A stretch of DNA of 64,000 bases from Cubamyces lactineus (Eukaryota > Basidiomycota > Agaricomycetes > Polyporales > Polyporaceae): positions 682,001 through 746,000 of the forward strand of contig JACDTU010000004.1 of NCBI GenBank assembly GCA_022376465.1. Direction: 5' to 3'. This document shows positions 34,123 to 46,341 of this stretch, in pieces. Each line of letters starts with the position of its first letter. Position 1 is the stretch's first letter. The notes beneath the pieces were generated by a model. That model saw only the letters and a list, made by a program, of their open reading frames with translations. It was not told the origin of the DNA and ran no database searches. The translations under genes were made by a program, and so were the position numbers.

Positions 34123-36274
34123 TTAATAAGACTGGTATGAACCCGAGCCGGAACCGGAACCGGAGTACGAGCCCGACGATGAGCTGCTTGATGAGCTGCT
34201 CGACGAACTGCTGCTGGAAGACGAGCTGCTGGAGCTGGAGCTGCTGGACGAGGAGCTAGACGACGACGACGAGCCGTTGTAGCTGCCGCTCGAGCCAGAG
34301 TTGCAGTTGCTGCCGGAGCATCCGTTGTTGCTGTTCGACGAACCGGAGCCGCTGTAGCTGCCAGAGTTGGACGAACCACAGTCGCCACCGTTGCAGCCGT
34401 TGTTGTTGTTCGAGCTGGAGCCGGAGCCCGAGTAGCCGCTGCCGGACCCAGAGTAGCCGCTACCCGAGCCAGAGTAGCCACTGCCGGAACCGGAGCCGGA
34501 GTAGCCGCTTCCGGAGCTACCAGAGCAGTCGGAGCCAGAGCCACCGCAGCTCGACGCGGCCGTGGAGGTGGTCATCGCGGCGCTCGAGGTGTAGGTGTAC
34601 GACATGCTGTTACCAGGGGTGAGGTAGTAGCTAGTCTTGCACTATTGGGGATAACACAGCGGCGGTCAGTCTCGGGCACACAAGGCATGATGGTAAAGAG
34701 TGCCACTTACGCCTGCAAGGCACGAGTAGAGGCTGGTGTCCGTGACGGTGGCGGTGGCAGTCTGCGTCTGCGTCTGGGTGGCAGTGAGCGAGACAGTGTC
34801 GGTCTCAGTCTGGGTAGCGGTAGCCGTCGAGAGGTACGTCTTGGTGTACGTCCTGTCCTCGGTCATGGTCTGGATGATGGTCGACTCCACGGTCTTGGTC
34901 TGTTTGGGAGCCAGTCAGTTTCAACCATTTGATGAGGACACGGAACACTGTATACTCACGTTGTCGATGACCTGGGTGCTGACGGACGTCGAGACGTAGG
35001 TGGTCGGCTGCGTGACCGTGCTGACCTGGGTGATGGTCATGAAGTCGGTCTCGGTCTGGGTCGCAGTCGCGGTAGAGACAATGGTCATCTCATCCGTGAT
35101 CGTCGACGTCTGGGTCATCTCGATGGTCTTGGTCTAATCACAAGAAATACAGCTCAGTATGCGCCTCAAACATACACCCCCACGGAAGAACTCACGTTGT
35201 CGATGACCGAGGTCTGGACGTACGTCTTGAAATACGTCGTCGGCTGGATGATGGTGCTCAGCTGAGTGACCGTCTGGGTGGCCGTGTCCGTCTCGTGCTC
35301 GGTCTGGGTCTGGGTCGCGGTCTCCGTGTCGGTCATCGTCTTGGTGTAGACGTTGATCTGGGTGCTCGTCTCAGTCGCGGTGAGCGTGTGGTCGACCGTC
35401 TTGGTCTGATCGATCGTCTCCGTCGAGACCCATACGCGCGTGGTCGGGATGAGCTTCGTCGAGGTGTAGGTCTTGGTGATCGACTCGATGTCGGTGGAGA
35501 CCTTGGTGAGGGTCTGCGTGTCGTGCTTGGTGACGGTGGAGGTGACGGTCGATGTCTGAAAGAGACATGGTAAGCAACTGCACCCCGAGCGAAGCCATAT
35601 GCGCTGCTATACGTACGTCAGTCATGGTCTTGGTGACAGTCATCGTGTCCGTCATGGTCTTGGTAACGGTCATGGTGCTACCGCTATCGCAACCATAGTT
35701 CCCTCCTGACCCTCCGTAGTTTCCACCGGATCCACCATATCCGCCTCCGTATCCGCTACCACCACTGCTGAGTTGGGTGAGCAAGATGGTCAATGCAGGA
35801 TGGGAGGCTGTACCGCTTACTTGTTGATAATGATGGTCTCGTAGCATCCCTGGGTTTGCCACTGCAACGATCAGGCACGAACACGTGAGCACATTTCCTC
35901 GATCATGCACACAGCCGCGCGCGCTCGTGATGGCAACCCCGACGCGACGCGACAGAAAAAGTCGGGAAAAAGGCACTCACCCAGCTCATCGCTTTGCAGG
36001 AACCGTCGCTCTGCTTCGAGTAGCCGTACCCGCAGTTCATGCTCTTGTAACCGCCGGACATGAAGGACGAATAGGGCATGGCCGAGTAGCCGCCATCAGT
36101 CGCGGGCGGCTGAGTGTACTGGGACGCGGGGGCAGAGTACTGGTTGGAGTTGTCGACCGCGGTCGGGGAAGCCGTACCATAGACCGCGCTCGCGGGGACC
36201 ATGGAGACGGGGCCGGCGACGATTTGGGCGGCGGCAGCGCCGGCCAGGGAAAGGGCAATGACGACGGAGTTCAT
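34123..36274 (-). CDS. Secreted Thr/Ser-rich repeat protein (cell-surface type)
   Basis: Signal peptide MNSVVIALSLAGAAAAQ starts at 36274. The N-terminal region (PVSMVPASAVYGTASP to YGYSKQSDGSCKAMSW) and the next exon (WQTQGCYETIIINK) contain paired cysteines. A Gly/Tyr/Asn stretch (GGSGGNYGGSGGNYG) follows, then a long Thr-repeat region with alternating T-x-T runs (TVTKTMTDTMTVTKTMTD, TATQTQTQTATATVTD). The C-terminal exon is almost only Ser, Gly and Asn: YSGSGSG repeats and an unbroken run of about 30 Ser. Three internal exons look duplicated, each rich in TxT and two ending QPTTY...VIDN. No catalytic domain is seen. A cell-wall or extracellular-matrix role is inferred from the secretion signal and likely O-glycosylation. 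Confidence 0.8.
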
Positions 36275-36971
36275 GATGAGCAAATTAGGACAGCTGATAG
36301 TCGTGACTTGAGTGCGCGGATAGAATACGTTAGTTGAGCAAAAGAGTGGTAGCGGTCTACGCTGTCAGGACTGTCTAGCAGTTGCACGAGGCAAAAAGAT
36401 GCGGGAAGCTTTGCGCGCAGACGCGAAGCGCTCTGTGGGACGTGTGAGGATCAAACTGTGTAGGATAGATTGTGCAGAGAGGACGACTGACCGCTGAAAG
36501 AATAAAAGGAGGGAGAGATGGAAAGAAGCCCGGAAACGAAGACGGGAGGGGGTGGGATGGGGAGACGGGAGGAGGAGAGCTTGGCCTGGCTCTATATGAG
36601 CAGCCCGACACGCGACCGAATCTGTGCTGTCGTGACAGAACAGATGATCAGTGATCGTGTCTCTAGGGAGACATTCCTCCCCCTCGGCCCCATTGGCTCG
36701 CTTCTCCCCCGCCGTCCCATTGGCCATATCCCGGCACCGCCGCCCCCCTGCCAATCCCAATCCCAGTCTCACCTCCCTCCTCCTCCTCATCTTCCCAGTC
36801 GTCCACGGCGCTGATGCCACCCGCCAGCCTGCACAGGACAATCCAAGATTATAACATTCTATTAGATGTATCACAGTCGCCCCATCCGACCCATGCCGTC
36901 TACTACGCCGGACATGCCCTCCCCATTCCACGAACCGACCGCCCCGTCTTCTTGGCCTTAGTCCCCGGCCG
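36275..36971. other. Intergenic, promoter of the Ser/Thr-rich gene
   Basis: 697 bases upstream of the secreted repeat protein (minus strand) and downstream of the carrier stop. A TATA-like CATATAGAG occurs on the minus strand near 36590. No gene is recognised; open frames here include the last carrier exon or are antisense. Confidence 0.4.
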
Positions 36972-39900
36972 TTAGCCAGACCGACGCCCGAAATCCCCGT
37001 GCACATCCAATAGAATCCGCAACGCGTTCCGCGCCCGTACCTGGGCCATGTCTTCTGGTTGCGAGGTGAGCCGCGTTTCCACTTCTCTCGATGTACCGTT
37101 GAACGGGTACTTTCCCGCGCCAACAACCAATCAGCTCCTCGCACAGCCTTATCAGCTAAGCACCAAACCCGACTTACTGGCACAAACTGCGACCAATCCC
37201 CTTCCATCAGCATCCTCTGTCGCGTATACACCCACAATCGCTCTTACCTTATGCAGATACTCGTACGCAACCAGCGTGAACCCGAACTGCGGACTGCTCC
37301 TGATAATGCGCGCAGGACCGCCCTTGAAGAACGCCTTGAAGCCTTCCTCACGGTCTGTCGTAATTTTCCCCAGTCAGCTCGCGCCCAGGAACGCGGCCAA
37401 GCCACGAGTCCGACCGAATACGCACAAATCTTCACAAACGCATCAGTCAGGCCCTTGTAATTAGTTTGGCCCGTCCGAGCTTCGACCTGCAACCTCGTCT
37501 TCACGACATCTGCGAAAAGTCAGCCCGATCAGCCAGCCGTCTTGGCGCGTCTATCTCTTCGGGGCCTAGAACCTACCGGCCGGGGTCGTCAGATACGCTG
37601 CGGGCATACCACTATACGGGATTCAAGAAGCGGGCGTCAGCACCTCCATCATTTTTGAGGCATTTACCATCACCCTCGGGAGATGGCATCCCCATGTCTG
37701 AAACGAGTGTGTGTACGCACGCAATGGCGGCAGACGCCAACGTCTCGAGGAACGAGAGCTGCTTGCCGTTGTAGCCCTCGTTGAAGATGTCCTTCTTCAG
37801 GTGCGAGTACGCTGGGAAGTAAATCGCGGAGAACGGGATGTCGCGCAGCAAGCACGCGGTGGCACCCTTGTACAATCCCAGCAGTCCGAGCTGACGGATG
37901 ATGTGGACAGCCCCTTTGGGCACAGCTCCCTCGAGCTTAGCGGCCTCGCCTTGCACTTGGAGACGGATCTTGCTGCATGCGCCGACATCAGTCGCCTGTC
38001 CGCTTTGCCCATGGAATACAATGATGGACGGTACGTACACAATCTCCAGAGGGTTTGTGAAGATCTGCGTGCAGAACGTGTGCTCGGTGAGGCGATGCGC
38101 CACTGACGGAGAACAACCGTATCCATACGTACCACCTGGCAACCACCCGCAGAACCACCCGCAATGAGTTCCCATCCGAGCGTGATACGGCCCGTCTCAG
38201 GGTCCATCGCACGTTTACGAATGAAGTCATTAACGGTCAGCTTGATCGCTTTCTCCGGTGCAACACCCTGTTATACGCCGGAGGCAGAAAGCTTAAAAGG
38301 AGGCAGCGGACATGGCAGACGGTGGGAGCACGCACGATCAACTGAGGGCCAAGCCCGCGATAGAAGCCGAGGAAGCCTTCGTTTCTGAACACCTTTCGCA
38401 CACAGTCCATGCTGTTCTTATACAGCAGTTGCCCGACGACGGTGCTTCTCTGGTTCTGCATCCTACAGAGCGATTCTCTCCGTCAGTACCATCTCACTCT
38501 CCAGCTTGAAGCTGAGGAACTCACCGAGTCTAAAGGTACCACATGCTCAGCGATTAACGCCAACGTCACCTGTCACATCGCCCAGAACTTACCTTGACTG
38601 TTGAATGTTGGCGCACATCAGTTAATCCCGCCACGCTTGACATAATTTGTCCGATACTCACCAAGATCAATGGGATACACGATGGTAGCACCAAAGCCAC
38701 CAGCGATACCTGGGAAATGTGTCACAACAATGTCCGGAGCATGTCTGCGGACTGTCAGCGTCGTTGCCTACCTCCGAGACCGAAGTTGTACGCGGAGTGC
38801 GCAAATTCATGGAAGAACGACTTCACCGAAGGTGCGGGCGCAGCCGTCTCCACTTGCTCGGACGGGGCCTTCCAGCGCGGATCTAGTAGCTGAGCGAAGT
38901 CCGGGAGGGCGAGCCGCTGCGTCGGGTTTCCGCGACCCGCGAAGTGGAAGATGATGGACGCTTCCATCGGTGTGAACAGCGAATACCTCGTGCTGGAGAC
39001 GCAGTGATTGAGGAAGTCGGACTGGTCGATGCGCCCGTCCTTCGATTTTGCGGTCGCCTCCTTGATTATGCTGTGCGCCGCTGGACGTGAGTGACGGTTA
39101 GTCGCCTTCTGACTGATACGCACCGCTCTACCATGTCCATCTCTGTGATTTGTGGTCAGTCGCTGCGAAGTCCGGAAATATCGGGGATAGCAGACCTCTA
39201 ATGACGTTATAGAAGGCAACAACCTCCGAGTAGGATATACGGCCGCCAGGGCTAAGGGTGGTCAACGTCGGGAGCCTCTCTATGACCGCATCTGAAAGTT
39301 TGTGGCCAGCAATGTCCTACACAGGCCATGAGCACAGTCTGTATAGATAGCTTGCCGTCACTCAACGTACTAGGATGATTTTCTTGAACTGCTCAGGGCG
39401 GATGTATCCATCCTGATCCTTGTCTAGGTACTTGAAAGCCTGGCGCAGTCGCTCGCCTTGGAGACCCTTCATCAACTGCGTGAATTCGTTGTCTGTGGCG
39501 CGCGTGAGCTACAGCAGGGTTGCGCAGGAGCGATTGACGTACACCCGAGGACATGTGCCCCGTTCTTCTTGCCAAGGTACAACTTCACCCAGTCGCTAGC
39601 ATCCACACCACCTCAGAACGTGCACTCAAGCGAATTCGCCGTCAGCAAAGAGGTGCGTACCAGTCAAAGTCGAACGGGATCGCGTCCGGCCCGACGTTCG
39701 CGTTGAACACGTTCTTGAACTCATCGTACGAGATGGTCCCAGATTCGTCTCTGCAACACAGCGCAAACAGTCGGTCTCGATGCCATTGTGCAAGCGAAGA
39801 AGAGGATAATGAATAAACGCGGGTGGAGGGGGTGCGTACACGTCAAAGTATTGGAACGCTATCCAGTAGTCCGCATCCGGCCGCTTCAGAATGGTCTCAA

Positions 39901-40314
39901 ACACCACAAAGTCCTCCCACGAGACGAGCCCGCGCTTGTTCGTGTCCGCAACCCGGAAGAGGGTTCCGAACTGCGCGCGGCCGATCTTGGAGAGGTCGCC
40001 CTTGGGGGCGATGGCGTTCACGAACTGCTCGCTGTTGAGGTACCTACGGAGAGAGCACGGTGAGAAGTGAGCACGTGCCTCTGTGAAGATGAGAACATGA
40101 GAAGCACGGAGCGGACGTACTTTTGGTCGCCGACGACGGTCTGGGCGTTAGCATCGAACGTCCTCCTCCACCTCTTGAGCTCGCTCTCCGGGACGGCCAT
40201 AGCGCTCTTGACGGTGTTGATTGCAGCTGCCGCGCGCGAGGCTGGCGCCGGAGGAGACTGGTCCGAGTCACAGAACACAGTGGGGAATATACGAGGCAGG
40301 TTGAGCGGAAACAT
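36972..40314 (-). CDS. AGC1: Mitochondrial aspartate/glutamate carrier with EF-hands (AGC1/aralar type)
   Basis: An inner-membrane carrier exchanging aspartate for glutamate in the malate-aspartate shuttle. The N-terminal half carries calmodulin-like EF-hands: [14 protein letters not shown] and [17 protein letters not shown] are clear loops. The C-terminal half is a mitochondrial carrier of three repeats. The three signatures are [29 protein letters not shown] and [15 protein letters not shown], each followed by a matching loop (for example [34 protein letters not shown]). The tail reads [20 protein letters not shown] and ends GDFGRRSG, stop at 36972-36974. Restoring VKTR in the first signature needs two consecutive 5-nt exons (38593-38597 and 38525-38529). 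The presence of EF-hands matches aralar/citrin and filamentous fungi. Confidence 0.95.
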
Positions 40315-40722
40315 GGTTTCCGGAGGCAGAACGAGGACGCGTGAAGGTATTACCGAGAGAAGGAGGGTATAGCAGCCGTTCTAGAGGTGAAGCCGAGGGG
40401 GAGCTCTATAGAACGAGAGAAATAGCGTACTCTAGAAGCGAGCGCAGGCAGCGAGTGCGGCAGAGCACGGCTGGAGCAGAGAGAGACAGGCAGAGAGAGA
40501 CAGAGGCAGAGGCGATGATGAGTTGGCGACCGACGCGCTCGTCCCCGGCGTCTCTTCACTTTTCAGTGCGGGGTTATGCTCTGCTGACTAAGCACCGGGC
40601 TGAGCCGCGGGCTCCTCCTCGGCGTCTCAATTTGTTCCGGTCATGCTCTCGACCCCCGCCTCCGGGCGACATCTACCGACATGCATGTATTTCTGCCTCG
40701 GTCCTCTACACGGCCCTCTAAC
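40315..40722. other. Intergenic, carrier promoter
   Basis: 408 bases between the carrier ATG (40314, minus) and the TRM5 stop. The region is rich in GA repeats (40430-40520), that is CT-rich on the carrier's coding strand. No gene is recognised. Confidence 0.45.
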
Positions 40723-42599
40723 TTACGGTTGCGTCTCTGACGTCGCAAACGCAACAGCACGCGGTAGCCTGAAGCTGACGCAATACATCTCCTTCCCCGG
40801 GGCGACGGAGCGCACCCAGTGGAGCGTGCTCTCCTCTCCCAGCGCGTGTCCAATCTTCTCTTCCACCCGCTGCGAAAAGCGCCCGATCAGCCCTGCTCGC
40901 TGGAACCACGTCTATGCCCACAAAAGGCCGCTCACCTTGCGTATATCCACCTCGGCCTTTTCAGGTTCCAGCTCGCGTGTGAAGCAGTAACAATGCACCA
41001 TGGGCATCGACGCCTCGTCTGGGTACAGACCGCTCAAATCCCGCTCGCCTGCATTCTCGGGCGATAGCACGCCTCGGAAAGCATCCAGGAACAGGATCGC
41101 AGTGTCCGGCAGGTTCATGGCGAAGTGACTGATGCGTTGCCTTCGGGGGCCCGCCGGGGGCGGAGAGTGCGGTCTCAAGCCTGCGCGCTGCGCCTTTACG
41201 TCTGCCTTCCGGGGCTTTGGCTGGGGCACGGGTGGGAGCGGGTCATCGTATACACGGTTGAAAGCGTGCCGGATGAACGCCCGCCCATCTTCACAATATG
41301 GTCTGACAAGCGGATCCACCTGGTGGGTATGGTAAGAGTGAGCAGAGCCCGGTCGTTGAGTAATGCAGTCGCACGAACCCTGTTCTCCGTTATGTTGACC
41401 TTGAGATACTTGTAACTCGACGGATTGAGGTCGTTCGCTAGCACGGCACAACCCTTTTTCGCAGCAGGAATAGCGAAGGGGCCTACGCCTGCGAACACAT
41501 CGGCGACAACATCCTCACGACTGAACTTCGCGATCAGTCGTTCGTGTTCTGTATGCAGCCGAGAATTCCAGTAGACCTCTCGGAAGTCAAAGGTGAACTT
41601 GCATCCGTTTTCCGACTGAAGAGCGGCCGTCAGACACATTCGCAGGCGTAGACACGATGCGCACCTGGGTAACCACAAAGTCAGGCTCTCCTGCAAGGAG
41701 CTCCATTCGGAACACGCGGAACTGGTTGTCTATGTTGTCGACTTTGTTGACAACCGTTTTGCTGGTGGGACTTTTCTGCTGGCGTGATCAGATTTGACAT
41801 ACGATCTGTCGATGCAGATGCTTACATCCAATACAACTTGTCCAATGATGTACTTGTATGGCAGGTACTCCGGCCTCAAGTTGAGATGTGCTGCAGGGGA
41901 TTGAGTTCCAAGACATACTTCGATAAGTCATTCACCGTACCTATGTGCCCAACGGTGGCAAAGCCGGAGGGCGCGCCAGCTACCAGCTCCTCAGGGAGTA
42001 TTGCGTGGAGGATATCATCTATGACAGGGCGTGAGGACGGGTCCCTGATCTTGCTACCAACGCGCAGGGACTCGTACCAGCAGTCCAGTAGTTGTAGTCA
42101 AACGTGATGGTGTGCGTCACAAGCTCGGCGGACTGAGCCTTGAGGAAGTCCAGCACTTCAGGAGTCAAGTCGGCTAGCTTGCACCGCGTTCAGCCAGATG
42201 TCTACATCGCGCATGAGGAGATCGTGCACCTTGATCAGAATACTTTAGGAGCACAAGGCGTTCCTCGTTTGGCCCTCGCATGACGCTCTTTGTTTTCGGC
42301 ACATCGATCAACGACCTGCGAAGCCGTACTCAGCGGCGTGCGCATTCCATTTTCACAACCAAGACGCCAGCACACCTCCTCATGATGGGCGATTTGAGGA
42401 GCACACCAGCCTTCTCCGGGGGTACCTTCGCCGCAAGAACCGGGATGACCTTCCTGAACGCATCCTTGTCCAGCTTCCCATCTTTGAGCCCGAGACCGCG
42501 ACCCTTCGGCAGCACGAGTTGCTTGATGATTCCTTCGGACATATTATTATATACAGAGGTTTTGATTAGTCTTCGCGTCTGCCACAGGCGGCTGAGCAT
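40723..42599 (-). CDS. TRM5: tRNA (guanine-37-N1) methyltransferase Trm5
   Basis: Methylates G37 next to the anticodon in several tRNAs, which prevents frameshifting. The N-terminal domain reads [52 protein letters not shown] and [11 protein letters not shown]. The central part reads [14 protein letters not shown] and [18 protein letters not shown]. The Rossmann-fold catalytic domain has [20 protein letters not shown], then [18 protein letters not shown] (SAM motif I) and [15 protein letters not shown]. The end reads [20 protein letters not shown] and the stop is at 40723-40725. The open frame can start at 42599 ([19 protein letters not shown], a leader-like sequence) or at the next Met at 42542. 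Yeast Trm5 is made in cytosolic/nuclear and mitochondrial forms from one gene, so both starts may be used. Confidence 0.93.
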
Positions 42600-43250
42600 G
42601 CGCGAACTGATGATACCAGCAGGATAGAAGAAAGGAGGATCAGAGCGAAGGTCGGCGGACGCAGTGCAAAAAGAAGCAGATGATCAGACCGCGTCGCCTG
42701 CAGCGCGCCGTGATAGCAGAGATGGGAGATGTGGATGGTGTTGAGGAAGGCAGGGACAGACCAAAGATCAGTTGTTGGTCCAGCTCGCGGATTTCGTGCA
42801 GACAAGCGCCCGTCACAGTAGCGCAGATCATTGACTGTCCTCGGAGCGCCCGCCGCCAGCCTGGTTGTTGCTTCTTGACTACATCCGTCATATTGACCGG
42901 GATCAGGCCCGGTCAACGCAGCATCACCATATCTCGTCCACTTGCTCTGTACCACTCTCTTGTGCCCGCCTTCACGTTCGTTGCCTCACAACCCTTGATC
43001 TCGTCTCCTCCGGCCGCCCTGCGCGCTGCTCTACCCGCTCACCGCGATCCCCGTCGCAGTCTGCGGACCTCTCCCCTGGGTCCTCGTGCTGGACAGCTTC
43101 CGCCGACGTCCTCTCGCCGGACAAAGTCGTCTTCCCACATCGCTTGAACGACCATACGGTCCATTGACGTCCACCCTACGCGGACCCGATATCCTGTGAA
43201 AGTACCGGCTCTGCACCCTGCAGACTGCAGCCTCATTGACACTTGCAGTG
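42600..43250. promoter_or_regulatory. Shared divergent promoter, TRM5 / TatD-type gene
   Basis: 651 bases lie between the start codons at 42599 (minus) and 43251 (plus). No clear TATA box is seen. Open frames here are overlapping and without motif. Confidence 0.45.
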
Positions 43251-44758
43251 ATGTGCCCATCCAACGGCGCCGCCGCAGGCGATCGCCCATCGCCGAGCGT
43301 GTCTACGAGCAAGCCGACAGCGATACCCTCGGAGGATGTGTTGCAGCGCGAGCTCGATCGTGTGCCGCATGAGGTCCTCGCGCATGTCGTCGATGTGCAT
43401 TGCCATCCGACCGATTCTGACTTTGGAATGACAAGCGAATTTGTGAAGGAGTTGCCCATCCGCATCTGCGCAATGTCGACGCGGCGCAGTGACCAGGAGC
43501 TTGTCGCGAACTTGGCACGGGCGCACCCTGAGAAGGTCATCCCCTGCTTTGGTTGGTCTTCCATGTTCTTTTCGTGATGATACCCATACCTCACCATCTC
43601 TCGCATACTTGCTACCCCGCTGGGCTGTCCTGGCTGTTCCGCTGGTGACTGGCCTTGCCGTCCACATTACTGGATATGGGGCTCTACATGTCTACACTCT
43701 GGGTTGTTCTATCCCTCCCATCCTCTGGCGCATCTGGCAGGCTACCACCCTTGGTTCTACCACTGGATATCCCTCGCACCCACCGCTAAAGAAGCTCACT
43801 ACCGCACTCTCTTCCTACCTGCGTCTCCTTCGCCCAAGCCTGAGCATGTCTCTGCGTTTGACAGGCTCCTGCCCTACCTGCCGGAACCCATCCCGCTCTC
43901 AGATGTCATCGAGGACGTCCGCGCACGCCTTACAGCCTTTCCAAACGCTATGCTAGGCGAAGTCGGGATAGACCGAGTGTGTCGCATCCCATACTCACAC
44001 CCCGCAGACCCTCCATACGCCTCATCTTCCAGCGATGATGGCGATGGAGGAGATGGATCTAGAGGCTCCCGCGGGCTATCCCCGTTCACGATCCCACTGG
44101 AGCACCAACTCACGATCTTAGAGGCCCAGCTCGCGCTGGCGGTCGAGCTGAAGCGCAACGTAAGCTTGCATAGCGTCAAATGCCAGCAGGCGACGAGCGA
44201 GCTGCTCGACCGCATGAAGGCGCATCATGGGGCAGCCTGGCTCCGAATCAGCGTCGACCTCCACAGCTGTGGCCTCAGTGCACAGACGTGGCAGCAGATC
44301 TCAGTACGTCTCGTCTCTTTTTTTCTTGCCCGCCAGTCTTCCGCGACCAGCCCTTACCCTGCGTTCGCTCCCAGAAACGCCACCCCAACGTCTTCCTCTC
44401 GCTCTCGACCGCGATCAACGCCCGCTCGCCCGCACACACGGCCCTCATCGCCGCGTGCGCCCCAGACCGGATACTCGTCGAGTCCGACTTCCACGACGTC
44501 CGTCTGGCTGCGCCGTACACCTGGCACATGCTCTGCGCCGTCGCTGCCGTCAAGGGCTGGCGCGTCGAGGACGGGTGGGACGGCGTCACGGATGCGGCGG
44601 ACGTGCCAGAGAAGGAAGAGGACGAGTGGGGCGCGGTGAGGCGGCTCGAGAAGAATTGGAAGCTGTTCGAGAGGGGCGGGCATGAGGGGCGCGTGAGCAG
44701 GAAACGCAGGAGGGTCCGGGCCATTGAAGAGTGGGAGGCGAGCGTTGAAGACGATTGA
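43251..44758 (+). CDS. TatD-family metal-dependent hydrolase (Scn1-like)
   Basis: A TIM-barrel nuclease-type hydrolase. The metal-binding residues are seen in order: VVDVHCHPTD (HxH), IPCFGYHPWF, MLGEVGIDRV, RNVSLHSVKC, SVDLHSCG and RILVESDFHD. An inserted acidic, Ser-rich loop (SSSSDDGDGGDG) sits after the GEVGID motif. The C-terminus is long, charged and ends EEWEASVEDD at 44758. Intron 1 (about 43552-43740, 190 nt) is long for the window and joins F(G) to GYHPWF. The closest named family member is fission yeast Scn1, which interacts with Cut9; bacterial TatD is a 3'-5' exonuclease. Which activity this one has is not known. Confidence 0.88.
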
Positions 44759-45244
44759 GCTGAGTGGTGGGTGAGTAATTACGGGGATGGTCGTCGTTCT
44801 GCTCGGTGCGCGAACGACAATGCAACGGCTCTACTGCATCGCCGGATCTCCTTCTCATCTCTAGCTGTGTATGATAGCAGAGGAAATCAGGTACTAAATA
44901 CGCCCACAATGATATACAAGTGTCGACGTTCGAACGCCAATCCTTGGCACTTACAGCATGGGCGTCGCAGGGGACAATTTCATCAAGGCCGGCGGCACAG
45001 GTGCATACACTGATCCACGATCCACAACGTCCGACTCCCATATATTCGATGAGGTGTCCCATACGATATTCCAATTACTGCCGTCCGCATTACTTACAAT
45101 ACAAGGGGCGCAACGTCTGTGCACTGTGTGCCTGGGCTCCATCGGCGCCGAAAGGCCTAAGTGGTATCCTCCGAGGGTAAGACCTCCCAGGGCCGCAGCA
45201 TTGCCTCCTCCCGGCGGCGACGCACGCAGCGCAACCAAGGGCTC
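44759..45244. other. Intergenic between convergent genes
   Basis: 486 bases between the stops of the TatD-type gene (plus) and GOS1 (minus). These should be 3' UTRs. No gene is recognised. Confidence 0.45.
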
Positions 45245-46341
45245 TCAAAACATGTACATGAACAGGAGCACCATGCACACGCCGATGAGGCAACCGATGA
45301 TGACTGCGTCTCGCCGCCGGCGCGTCTTGATCATGGAGAGCAGGTTGTTGATGCCGGGCATCGAGCCTGCGCAGAGCGCGGTTGTAGCGACGTTACGAGA
45401 ACGCGGTCGGGGATACCGGGCGGCGCAGGGGAGGAAGCGACGGGGTGGGGGTGGGTGGGGGATGCCAAGAGTTGGTTGAGTGGTCGTTTGGTGAGCTAAC
45501 TGCTGCGCGGTCGGGAGGGAGAGGAGACGGGGCTTACTGAGGACACCTTGCATGCGCGCGTTGATGCCCGATATTGTCGTCCGCTGCCGCGCGAATTCTG
45601 CGCGCGTCTCGTACGCTTGGCTGCATGCGAATTAGTATATCAGAGCTGGAGAGCGCAGCTGTGGCAGAGTGAGGTAGGAACGTACGCGAGCATGTCATCT
45701 GTCATCCTGTGCGAGTTGTCGATGTGCCCGCGTTCGGCGAGAAGCGAGTCTGCTGCTGACGACTTGTACGCGCTGCGGGGGCGGGTCAACTGTATGGTCA
45801 GAACGCAGGTTGGGCATGCACGACATACTCAATATCGTTCCGCACGCCGCTCAGGAGATTCGCCTGGTCAAGTGCAGTCTTTACGTTGCCCTGTCGTTCC
45901 GAAGCACAGTCCGTCAATGACGTCGGTCCAAATGCTGTGCGCAGCATATGTATGCGTACCTTCGTTCGCCGGAGCTCGCGCGCATAGTCGAGGTAAACCT
46001 CTCTATGCCTCTGTATCGCTCTCAGCATCGACTGCGAAGGCGGGTTCTCAGAGTCTTCCGCGAGGGCGGACAACTGGTCGTTGATCTCTTGCAGCTGTGG
46101 CGAAGCCCTACGCTAAGCTCTGCATTCAAGTAGGCCTGGATCAATGCAAGCTGCGCACCTTCTCGAGGAGCTCGTCCACCTCCGCTTCAAGGTCGCGCCA
46201 TCGTTCGGTCGAGCCGCTTGCCTCGACGTCGTCATGATTGCGGGTTATTGAGGAGGCGAGGCGGGCATAGGCGGTGAGTTTGGTATCAAAGAGAGACTCG
46301 AGGGTGCGGCACTGCCGGTGGAGGGAATCGTAGTTGGACAT
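45245..46341 (-). CDS. GOS1: Golgi Qb-SNARE Gos1/GS28
   Basis: A tail-anchored SNARE for transport into and within the Golgi. It starts at 46341 with MSNYDSLHRQCRTLESLFDT, a standard Gos1 N-terminus. Joined exons give LEAEVDELLEK, LQEINDQLSALAED, HREVYLDYARELRRTK, GNVKTALDQANLLSGVRNDI and DAYKSSAADSLLAERGHIDN. The SNARE motif follows (MTDDMLAQAYETRAEFARQR, INARMQGVLSMPGINNLLS) and then the single C-terminal membrane anchor VIIGCLIGVCMVLLFMYMF, ending at the stop at 45245. Length (about 230 residues) and the order of parts match the family. At least five introns are used. Confidence 0.93.

Noticed and set aside
34123..35600. Tandem repeat DNA as possible satellite or CRISPR-like array
   Set aside because: Repeats follow the reading frame of the Ser/Thr-rich protein with varied codons and are interrupted by introns; no constant repeat-spacer pattern.
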